The notes under the pieces were generated by a model. It made no database searches. It saw only the letters and a list, made by a program, of their open reading frames with translations, and was not told the DNA's origin. From JAITWN01 sp964388175 (GTDB lineage: Bacteria > Pseudomonadota > Gammaproteobacteria > SZUA-140), in assembly GCA_964388175.1 (NCBI GenBank), contig CAYLYS010000078.1, forward strand, positions 1-10,684: a stretch of DNA of 10,684 nucleotides, read 5' to 3'. The position numbers and the translations under genes are program-made. Positions 5,484-10,684 of the stretch are shown here, piece by piece (positions within the stretch are counted from its first letter, which is position 1; each line of letters opens with the position of its first letter).

Positions 5484-7409
5484 ATGCCTACAGTCACCCT
5501 GCCGGACAAGAGCGAGCGCCGTTTCGACGGCCCGGTCACGGTCGCACAGGTGGCGGCGGCGATCGGTCCCGGCCTGGCGAAAGCCGCCGTCGCCGGCCGC
5601 ATCGGCGATCGCCTGGTCGACACCTCCTATCTGATCGAACACGATTCCGAGCTGCGCCTGATCACCGAGCGCGACGAGGAGGGCGTGGACATCATTCGCC
5701 ATTCCTGCGCCCATCTGCTCGCGCAGGCCGTCAAGCGCTTGTTTCCCGATGCGCAGGTCACCATCGGCCCGGTGATCGAGAACGGCTTCTACTATGATTT
5801 CGCCTTCAGCCGCGCCTTCACGCCCGACGATCTCCTGGCCATCGAAACCAAGATGGAAGAGATCGTGGCCGAGGATCTGCCGGTGGCGCGCCAGCTCATG
5901 GACCGGGACGAAGCGGTCGCTTTCTTCCGCGGCATGGGTGAGGAGTACAAGGCCGAAATCATCGGTGCGATCCCCGCGGGCGAGGTGATCTCGCTTTACC
6001 GGCAGGGTGAATTCATCGATCTGTGCCGCGGCCCGCATGTGCCGAGCACCGGGCGGCTGCGCGCGTTCAAGCTGACCAAGCTCGCCGGCGCCTACTGGCG
6101 CGGCGATTCACGCAACGCGATGCTGCAGCGCATCTACGGCACCGCCTGGGGCAATCCCAAGGATCTGAAGGCCTATCTGCATCAGATCGAAGAGGCGGAG
6201 AAGCGCGATCATCGCCGCATCGGCCGCCAGCTCGATCTGTTTCATGTCCAGGAAGAAGCGCCGGGCATGGTGTTCTGGCACCCGCGCGGCTGGACTCTCT
6301 ACCGTATCGTCGAGCAGTACATCCGCGATCTGCTGCAAGACAATGGCTATCAGGAAATCCGCACGCCGCAGGTAGTCGATCGCTCGCTGTGGGAGAAATC
6401 CGGTCATTGGGACAAATTCGCCGCCGGCATGTTCACCACGCAGGTGGAGAATCGGGACTACGCGGTCAAGCCGATGAACTGTCCCTGCCATGTGCAGGTG
6501 TTCAACCAGGGACTGAAGAGCTACCGCGATCTGCCGCTGCGCCTCGCCGAGTTCGGCTCCTGCCATCGCAATGAGCCCTCCGGCACCTTGCACGGACTGA
6601 TGCGCCTGCGCGGTTTCGTGCAGGACGATGCGCATATTTTCTGCACCGAGGACCAGATCCAGGCCGAAGTGGCGAACTTCATGGATCTGCTGTTCAAGGT
6701 CTACGCCGATTTCGGCTTCAACGACATTCTGGTCAAACTCTCCACCCGTCCGGAGAACCGCGTCGGCGACGATGCGGTCTGGGACAAGGCGGAGCACGCC
6801 CTCGAGCAGGCGCTGAATGCACGCGGCCTGCCGTGGCAGCTGCAGCCGGGGGAGGGGGCGTTCTACGGTCCCAAGATCGAGTTTTCCCTCAAGGACAGCA
6901 TCGGACGGATATGGCAGTGCGGCACCATTCAGGTCGATTTCTCCATGCCTGGCCGCCTGGGCGCCTCTTATATAGGGGAGGACAGCAGCCGTCAGGTGCC
7001 GGTCATGCTGCACCGTGCGATCCTCGGCTCGCTGGAGCGTTTCATCGCCATATTGATCGAAGAGCACGCGGGCGCCTTCCCGGTCTGGCTGGCGCCGGTG
7101 CAGGCGGTGGTGATGAATATCACCGATCGCCAGGGCGAGTACGGTGCCGCCGTCGCCGCCCGGCTCGCCGCCCGTGGGTTGCGTGTCGATACGGACTTGA
7201 GAAATGAGAAAATAGGCTTTAAAATCCGCGAGCATACGCTGCAACGAGTGCCATATCTCCTGGTCGTAGGGGATCGGGAGATGGCAGAAAATTCTGTGGC
7301 CGTGCGCGCGCGCGATGGCAGCGATCTGGGAAGCATGTCGATAGACCGCTTCGCAGATCGTCTGACTGATGAGTCGGCGCGCCGCGGCCGCGTTGTTTTG
7401 GAGGAATAG
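5484..7409 (+). CDS. thrS: Threonine--tRNA ligase
   Basis: Class II threonyl-tRNA synthetase, 641 residues (E. coli 642), which charges tRNA-Thr and hydrolyses mischarged Ser-tRNA-Thr. Domains in order: TGS (about 1-62); the N2 editing domain with HSCAH (H73, H77) and LCRGPH (C181, H185); the catalytic core with Zn ligands C333 (MNCPCH), H384 (DDAHIF) and H510 (VMLHRAILGS); motif 2 around R362 (SCHRNEPSG); motif 3 HRAILGSLERF; and a C-terminal anticodon-binding domain ending about residue 641. The ATG at 5484 gives the usual MPTVTLPD start. Upstream in-frame codons run into the terminator and tRNA, so they are excluded. The ribosome site is poor (CAGAG). Only 53 nt separate it from the tRNA, leaving no room for the long operator leader known from E. 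coli thrS unless the leader includes the tRNA. The 3' end carries a likely internal promoter and the infC ribosome site. Confidence 0.98.
   Translation: MPTVTLPDKSERRFDGPVTVAQVAAAIGPGLAKAAVAGRIGDRLVDTSYLIEHDSELRLITERDEEGVDIIRHSCAHLLAQAVKRLFPDAQVTIGPVIENGFYYDFAFSRAFTPDDLLAIETKMEEIVAEDLPVARQLMDRDEAVAFFRGMGEEYKAEIIGAIPAGEVISLYRQGEFIDLCRGPHVPSTGRLRAFKLTKLAGAYWRGDSRNAMLQRIYGTAWGNPKDLKAYLHQIEEAEKRDHRRIGRQLDLFHVQEEAPGMVFWHPRGWTLYRIVEQYIRDLLQDNGYQEIRTPQVVDRSLWEKSGHWDKFAAGMFTTQVENRDYAVKPMNCPCHVQVFNQGLKSYRDLPLRLAEFGSCHRNEPSGTLHGLMRLRGFVQDDAHIFCTEDQIQAEVANFMDLLFKVYADFGFNDILVKLSTRPENRVGDDAVWDKAEHALEQALNARGLPWQLQPGEGAFYGPKIEFSLKDSIGRIWQCGTIQVDFSMPGRLGASYIGEDSSRQVPVMLHRAILGSLERFIAILIEEHAGAFPVWLAPVQAVVMNITDRQGEYGAAVAARLAARGLRVDTDLRNEKIGFKIREHTLQRVPYLLVVGDREMAENSVAVRARDGSDLGSMSIDRFADRLTDESARRGRVVLEE
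7197..7225 (+). promoter_or_regulatory. Near-consensus sigma70 promoter inside thrS
   Basis: TTGAGA (7197-7202) and TAAAAT (7220-7225) are spaced by exactly 17 nt and each matches consensus at 5 of 6 positions. It lies in thrS codons 572-581, in an AT-rich patch of an otherwise GC-rich gene, and uses TTG and AGA where neighbouring Leu and Arg codons are mostly CTG/CTC and CGC/CGT. Predicted transcription start is near 7232, about 180 nt before infC. Internal promoters in thrS that drive infC-rpmI-rplT are known in E. coli, which supports the assignment. Confidence 0.7.
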
Positions 7410-7415
7410 GGAATA
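7400..7415 (+). promoter_or_regulatory. infC ribosome binding site and ATA start
   Basis: GGAGG (7400-7404) overlaps the last thrS codons and is followed after 8 nt by ATA (7413-7415), which is in frame with IF3. The TAG that ends thrS (7407-7409) is also in the infC frame, so no start further upstream is possible. The next conventional option, TTG at 7431, is 26 nt from the GGAGG and would shorten the protein. Confidence 0.75.
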
Positions 7416-7952
7416 GCTGCTGACAAAGAATTGCGTCTGAACGATGCCATTTCGGCGCCGGAAGTCCGTCTCATCGGAGCGGACGGAGAAGCGGTGGGTG
7501 TCGTCAGTCTGGCCACCGCGCAGAAGCTCGCGGAAGAAGCCGAACTCGATCTGGTCGAGGTGGCGCCACAGGCAAGTCCTCCTGTTTGCCGAGTGATGGA
7601 TTACGGCAAGTTCCTCTTCGAGGAAAGCAAGAAGCGGCATGCGGCGAAGAAGAAACAGAAACAGATCCAGGTCAAGGAAGTCAAATTCCGGCCGGGTACG
7701 GATGAAGGGGATTACCAGGTCAAGCTGCGCAACCTCATGCGTTTTCTGAGCAGCGGCGACAAGGCGAAGATCACGCTGCGTTTCCGCGGCCGCGAAATGG
7801 CGCATCAGCGTCTCGGCCTGAAGCTGCTGCAGCGTATCGAGAAGGATCTGGAAGAATACGGGGCGGTCGAGCAGTTTCCCAAGATGGAAGGGCGGCAGAT
7901 GATCATGGTGCTCGCTCCCGCCAGCGGTAAGAAGAAGCAGTCCAGCGCCTGA
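7413..7952 (+). CDS. infC: Translation initiation factor IF-3
   Basis: IF3 binds the 30S subunit, prevents premature 50S joining and checks the start codon and initiator tRNA. With the ATA start the product has 179 residues (E. coli 180). The N domain contains RLNDAISAPEVRLIG and, near residue 70, PPVCRVMDYGKF. A Lys-rich linker follows (KKRHAAKKKQKQIQVKEVKF). The C domain has FRPGTDEGDYQVKL, FRGREMAH and MEGRQMIMVLAP, and a basic tail ends the protein. The ATA start is chosen from the well-placed GGAGG, the length, and the extra N-terminal residues (AADKELR) that resemble other IF3 N-termini. A TTG start at 7431 would give 173 residues. IF3 discriminates against such codons, so its own level should repress infC translation, as established for the AUU start of E. 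coli infC. The gene begins 3 nt after the thrS stop. Confidence 0.96.
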   Translation: MAADKELRLNDAISAPEVRLIGADGEAVGVVSLATAQKLAEEAELDLVEVAPQASPPVCRVMDYGKFLFEESKKRHAAKKKQKQIQVKEVKFRPGTDEGDYQVKLRNLMRFLSSGDKAKITLRFRGREMAHQRLGLKLLQRIEKDLEEYGAVEQFPKMEGRQMIMVLAPASGKKKQSSA

Positions 7953-8018
7953 GAGCAGGTTTGCAGCGCGCCGGATCACGCAGTTTGACGGAAGTGTGCA
8001 GAATCGAGGAAGAATTGA

Positions 8019-8216
8019 ATGCCCAAGCTCAAGACACATCGTGGTGCGGACAAGCGCTTCGCTAAGACCGCGTCCGGCCGGTTCAAGCACCGGCGTGGAT
8101 TCCGCAACCATATCCTGACCAAGAAGAGTACCAAGCGCTTGCGCCATCTGCGTGAAAACGGCATCGTCGATGCCTCCGACACGGCCGCAGTGCGTCGCAT
8201 GCTGCCTTACAGCTGA
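8019..8216 (+). CDS. rpmI: 50S ribosomal protein bL35
   Basis: A 65-residue, strongly basic protein of the large ribosomal subunit, the usual length for bL35. The N-terminus MPKLKTHRGADKRF, the central FKHRRGFRNHILTKKS and the C-terminal RRMLPYS are family signatures. GAGGA (8006-8010) lies 8 nt before the ATG. It follows infC after 66 nt and precedes rplT by 10 nt. In E. coli, bL20 represses translation of rpmI and, by coupling, rplT, by binding an RNA fold around the rpmI start. Whether that fold exists here I could not establish by eye. Confidence 0.97.
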   Translation: MPKLKTHRGADKRFAKTASGRFKHRRGFRNHILTKKSTKRLRHLRENGIVDASDTAAVRRMLPYS

Positions 8217-8226
8217 GAGAGTCGTC

Positions 8227-8583
8227 ATGCCAAGAGTGAAGAGAGGAACTACCGCGCGTGCCAGCCACAAAAAAGTGCTGGCGCAGGCCAAGGGATACCG
8301 TGGCCGTCGCAAGAACGTCTACCGCATCGCCACCCAGGCGGTCACCAAGGCGGGTCAGTACGCTTACCGCGACCGCCGTCAGAAGAAGCGCGAATTCCGT
8401 GCGCTGTGGATCGTGCGCATCAATGCTGCGGCACGCGAATGCGGTCTGTCCTATAGCCGTCTGATGGAAGGTCTGCGTAAGGCCGCCATCGAGATCGATC
8501 GCAAGATGCTGGCCGATCTGGCGGTGTTCGACAAGAATGCTTTCGCCGCGCTGGCGGAAAAAGCCAAGGTCGCCGCAGTCTGA
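8227..8583 (+). CDS. rplT: 50S ribosomal protein bL20
   Basis: A 118-residue basic protein (same length as E. coli) that binds 23S rRNA early in large-subunit assembly and, in E. coli, also acts as a translational repressor of rpmI-rplT. Seen: N-terminal PRVKRGTTARASHKKVL, AKGYRGRRKNVYRIA, YAYRDRRQKKREFRALWI, then INAAARECGLSYSRLM and the C-terminal helical domain. The ATG at 8227 gives the canonical MPRVKRG start; the in-frame ATG at 8152 lies inside rpmI and is rejected. The ribosome site is only a weak GAGAGAG (8215-8221) overlapping the rpmI stop, which suggests translational coupling to rpmI. Confidence 0.97.
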   Translation: MPRVKRGTTARASHKKVLAQAKGYRGRRKNVYRIATQAVTKAGQYAYRDRRQKKREFRALWIVRINAAARECGLSYSRLMEGLRKAAIEIDRKMLADLAVFDKNAFAALAEKAKVAAV

Positions 8584-8600
8584 GTGATCATCGTCCTGCG

Positions 8601-8626
8601 CCGCCGCCCGCATCGCCAGGCGGCGG
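8601..8626 (+). promoter_or_regulatory. GC hairpin upstream of the pheS terminator
   Basis: CCGCCGCC (8601-8608) pairs perfectly with GGCGGCGG (8619-8626) around a 10-nt loop, 17 nt after the rplT stop. No T-tract follows, so it is not itself a terminator. Its left arm, at 8602-8608 (CGCCGCC), is also fully complementary to GGCGGCG at 8652-8658 inside the downstream terminator hairpin. The two pairings are mutually exclusive, which is compatible with an attenuator. The low-complexity GC sequence means this could be chance. Confidence 0.5.
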
Positions 8627-8642
8627 TCGCCGGAACGATTTG

Positions 8643-8671
8643 AAAAGGGAAGGCGGCGCCTTTCCTTTTTT
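8643..8671 (+). terminator. Intrinsic terminator / attenuator before pheS
   Basis: GGGAAGGC (8647-8654) pairs with GCCTTTCC (8658-8665), including one G-T pair, around a 3-nt loop. The flanking AAAA (8643-8646) can extend the stem by pairing into the T-run TTTTTT (8666-8671). It lies between rplT and pheS, 45 nt before the pheS start, the place where E. coli has the pheST attenuator. No Phe-rich leader ORF precedes it. It should reduce transcription into pheST relative to the ribosomal protein genes. Confidence 0.82.
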
Positions 8672-8716
8672 ATTTGTGCGGGCAGCGATCGTCGCTCGTG
8701 CCGGGGGAGAGACAGC

Positions 8717-9739
8717 GTGAACGGGGAGACCCTGGAGTCCATCGTCAGTACGGCCATGAGCCGGATCGCCGAAGCCAGCGAGCCGGTGGCGCTCGACCGC
8801 CTGCGCGTGGAGTATCTGGGCAAGAGCGGTCAGGTTACGAGTTACCTGAAAAACCTTAAGCATCTCTCTGATTCTGAAAGGCCGCAGGCCGGTCAGCGTG
8901 TGAACACGGCGAAGCAGGCGCTGCAGGCGGCAATCGACCAGCGCGCCCGCGTGCTCGATGAGCGCGGACTGGAAGAGCGTCTGCGCCGTGAAGCGCTGGA
9001 TGTGACGCTGCCCGGCCGCGGTCAGATCCACGGCGGCCTGCATCCGGTGGGGCAGGTGCTCGACCGCATCGAAACGCTGTTCCGCAACGCCGGCTACGAG
9101 GTTGCGCGCGGTCCCGAAGTCGAGGACGACTTCCACAATTTCGAAGCGCTCAACATGCCTGCCGATCATCCCGCGCGGGCGATGCATGACACCTTCTATT
9201 TCGATGCGCACACGGTGCTGCGCACGCATACCTCGCCGGTGCAGATCCGCGTGATGAAGGATCGCGCACCGCCGCTGCGGGTGATTGCGCCCGGCCGCGT
9301 TTACCGCTGCGATTCCGATGTCACCCATACGCCGATGTTCCACCAGGTGGAAGGCTTCGTGGTGGATGAAGAGGTGAGTTTCGCCGACCTCAAGGGCACA
9401 CTGACCGATTTCCTGCAGGCGTTCTTCGAACGCGACTGCGCCGTGCGTTTCCGGCCCTCGTACTTCCCCTTCACCGAACCCTCGGCGGAGGTGGACATCG
9501 CCTGCGTCATCTGCAGCGGGACGGGCTGCCGTGTATGCAAGCAATCGGGCTGGCTGGAAGTCATGGGCTGCGGCATGATTCATCCCAATGTGTTCGCCAA
9601 GGTCGGCGTCGACAGTGAGCGCCATACCGGTTTCGCCTTCGGTCTCGGCGTCGAGCGTATGGCCATGCTTTACTATGGTGTCAATGACTTGCGGCTGTTT
9701 TTTGAAAATGATCTGAGGTTTCTGGAACAGTTCAACTAG
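8717..9739 (+). CDS. pheS: Phenylalanine--tRNA ligase alpha subunit
   Basis: Catalytic subunit of the (alpha-beta)2 phenylalanyl-tRNA synthetase, 340 residues (E. coli 327). An N-terminal helical region (about 1-90) with the conserved RVEYLGKSG should form the tRNA-binding coiled coil. The class II core starts near LPGRGQIHGGLHPV (98-111). It includes VEDDFHNFEALN, HDTFYFD, THTPMFHQVEG, FRPSYFPFTEPSAEVD (245-260) and motif 3 GFAFGLGVERMAML (305-318). After AEVD lies an insert with four cysteines, CVICSGTGCRVC (263-274), absent from E. coli PheS but seen in other bacterial PheS as I recall; it looks like a small zinc knuckle. The start is GTG at 8717, with GGGGAG (8704-8709) 7 nt upstream. Codons around 8833-8882 are unusually AT-rich. 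pheT follows after 38 nt. Confidence 0.97.
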   Translation: MNGETLESIVSTAMSRIAEASEPVALDRLRVEYLGKSGQVTSYLKNLKHLSDSERPQAGQRVNTAKQALQAAIDQRARVLDERGLEERLRREALDVTLPGRGQIHGGLHPVGQVLDRIETLFRNAGYEVARGPEVEDDFHNFEALNMPADHPARAMHDTFYFDAHTVLRTHTSPVQIRVMKDRAPPLRVIAPGRVYRCDSDVTHTPMFHQVEGFVVDEEVSFADLKGTLTDFLQAFFERDCAVRFRPSYFPFTEPSAEVDIACVICSGTGCRVCKQSGWLEVMGCGMIHPNVFAKVGVDSERHTGFAFGLGVERMAMLYYGVNDLRLFFENDLRFLEQFN

Positions 9740-9752
9740 TTCCTATCCTCCT

Positions 9753-9778
9753 CCTGGCACTGATACCTGGCACTGATA
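9753..9778. repeat. Perfect 13-bp tandem repeat at the pheT start
   Basis: CCTGGCACTGATA occurs twice in a row (9753-9765 and 9766-9778). The last base of the second copy is the A of the pheT ATG. It fills most of the 38-nt pheS-pheT gap. No Shine-Dalgarno is visible in the gap; the sequence just before the repeat is instead pyrimidine-rich (TCCTATCCTCCT, 9741-9752). The pattern suggests a recent slippage duplication or a paired binding site. Confidence 0.9.
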
Positions 9779-10684
9779 TGAAGTTCAGCGAACAATGGCT
9801 CCGTGAATGGGTCGATCCGGCGATCGACAGCGCAGCGCTGGCCGCACGCCTGACCATGGCCGGGCTCGAAGTCGACGCGATGACCGCGGTGGCGCCCGTT
9901 TTCAGCGGTATCGTGGTGGGGCACGTGCAGGCAGTGGCGCCGCATCCCGAAGCGGACCGGCTGCGCATCTGTCAGGTGGACGACGGCTCCGGCTCACCGC
10001 TGACCATCGTCTGCGGCGCCGCCAATGTCGCTGCCGGCATGCGCGTACCGCTGGCGCGTGTCGGCGCGCTTCTGCCCGACGGCAAGGCGATCGGCAAAGC
10101 CAAGCTGCGCGGTGTCGAGTCCTACGGCATGCTGTGCTCGGCGCGCGAACTCGGCCTCGGTGAAGGCGCGGAAGGGCTGTTGGCGCTGCCCGCCGATGCG
10201 CCGGTGGGGACCGATCTGCGCGCCTATCTCGGCCTGGATGATGTCGCCATCGAACTCGGGCTGACGCCCAACCGCGGTGACTGCCTGGGCGTCGCCGGCA
10301 TCGCGCGTGAAGTGGGCGTGCTGTGCCGCAGCGAGGTGCGTGTGCCGGCCGTTGATGCCGTGCCACCCACGCTCGATGAGCGGCGCGCCATCGAACTGCG
10401 CGCGCCCCAGGCCTGCCCACGTTATCTCGGCCGCGTGATCCGCGGTATCGATCCGGCTGCGGTAACGCCGCTGTGGATGCAGGAGCGTCTGCGGCGCAGC
10501 GGTCTGCGCAGTATCAGCGCCGTCGTCGACGTCAGTAACTACGTACTGCTCGAACTGGGGCAGCCCATGCATGCCTTCGATCTCGACCGGTTGCAGGGCA
10601 ATATCCGCGTGCGTCATGCCGTTGCGGGCGAAACACTGGCCTTGCTCGACGGACAGACCGTGACGCTGCAGGCGGACATGCTGG
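9778..10684 (+). CDS. pheT: Phenylalanine--tRNA ligase beta subunit, 5' part
   Basis: The first 302 codons of PheT (family about 790-800 residues), cut by the window edge without a stop. The beta subunit binds tRNA-Phe and carries the editing site that hydrolyses Tyr-tRNA-Phe. Seen: the N-terminal MKFSEQWLREWVDPAI, nearly identical to E. coli; the B1 OB-fold tRNA-binding domain (about 40-150) with HPEADRLRICQVD, IVCGAANV and GVESYGMLCSARELGL; then LTPNRGDCLGVAGIARE and the start of the B3/B4 editing domain with ACPRYLGRVI, PLWMQERLRRSGLRSI and NYVLLELGQPMHAFD. The ATG at 9778 fits the family start exactly but has no Shine-Dalgarno. Expression probably depends on coupling to pheS or on leader structure; that is inferred. 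A 13-bp tandem repeat ends at the start codon. Confidence 0.97.
   Translation, partial: MKFSEQWLREWVDPAIDSAALAARLTMAGLEVDAMTAVAPVFSGIVVGHVQAVAPHPEADRLRICQVDDGSGSPLTIVCGAANVAAGMRVPLARVGALLPDGKAIGKAKLRGVESYGMLCSARELGLGEGAEGLLALPADAPVGTDLRAYLGLDDVAIELGLTPNRGDCLGVAGIAREVGVLCRSEVRVPAVDAVPPTLDERRAIELRAPQACPRYLGRVIRGIDPAAVTPLWMQERLRRSGLRSISAVVDVSNYVLLELGQPMHAFDLDRLQGNIRVRHAVAGETLALLDGQTVTLQADML

Noticed and set aside
6108..8312. Minus-strand open frame of 734 codons across thrS, infC and rpmI
   Set aside because: It lies antisense to three well-conserved genes, shows no recognisable domain, and long antisense frames are common in GC-rich coding DNA.
8584..8643. 20-codon GTG frame after the rplT stop as a pheST leader peptide
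   Set aside because: It has no Shine-Dalgarno and no Phe codons, and it can equally be read as the in-frame 3' continuation of rplT.
1..10684. Search for CRISPR arrays, insertion sequences, toxin-antitoxin pairs and phage genes
   Set aside because: None seen: all long conserved frames are housekeeping genes and no spaced repeat array or transposase motif is present.

Overview
The window is a core chromosomal segment of a GC-rich bacterium, most likely a gammaproteobacterium. The reasons are the gene order tRNA-Val(GAC), thrS, infC, rpmI, rplT, pheS, pheT, protein sequences that align closely by memory with E. coli and Pseudomonas homologues, and a YdgA/DUF945 family protein, a family I associate mainly with gammaproteobacteria. 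A purple-sulfur/Chromatiales-like or related high-GC lineage is plausible, but that narrower placement is inference. I see no transposase, integrase, phage gene, CRISPR array or defence cluster.

Layout. 78-1574 (+) encodes a membrane-anchored DUF945/YdgA-like protein. It converges on a class I aspartate aminotransferase on the minus strand (1684-2862), with a perfect GC-rich stem-loop between the two stops. The aminotransferase diverges from uvrB (2936-4948, +) across a 73-nt AT-rich spacer that must hold both promoters. A non-coding stretch of about 400 nt follows (4949-5353). It carries two prominent inverted repeats and then a stable-RNA-type promoter in front of tRNA-Val(GAC) (5354-5430). 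A good intrinsic terminator sits between the tRNA and thrS. From 5484 to the right edge runs the translation operon: thrS, infC, rpmI, rplT, pheS and pheT, the last cut by the window end.

How the genes work together. The right half builds translation parts: threonyl-tRNA synthetase, initiation factor IF3, ribosomal proteins bL35 and bL20, and both subunits of phenylalanyl-tRNA synthetase. The left half is separate housekeeping: nucleotide excision repair (UvrB) and amino-acid transamination.

Points of most interest are regulatory. infC appears to start at a non-canonical ATA codon (7413) placed 8 nt after a GGAGG, in keeping with IF3 autoregulation through start-codon discrimination. A near-consensus sigma70 promoter (TTGAGA, 17 nt, TAAAAT) is embedded in the thrS coding sequence upstream of infC. 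An intrinsic terminator with an upstream hairpin and a possible alternative pairing lies between rplT and pheS, with no obvious Phe leader peptide before it. A perfect 13-bp tandem repeat abuts the pheT start codon. No clearly undescribed multi-gene system is visible; the novelty, if any, lies in these control regions and in the structured spacer before the tRNA.
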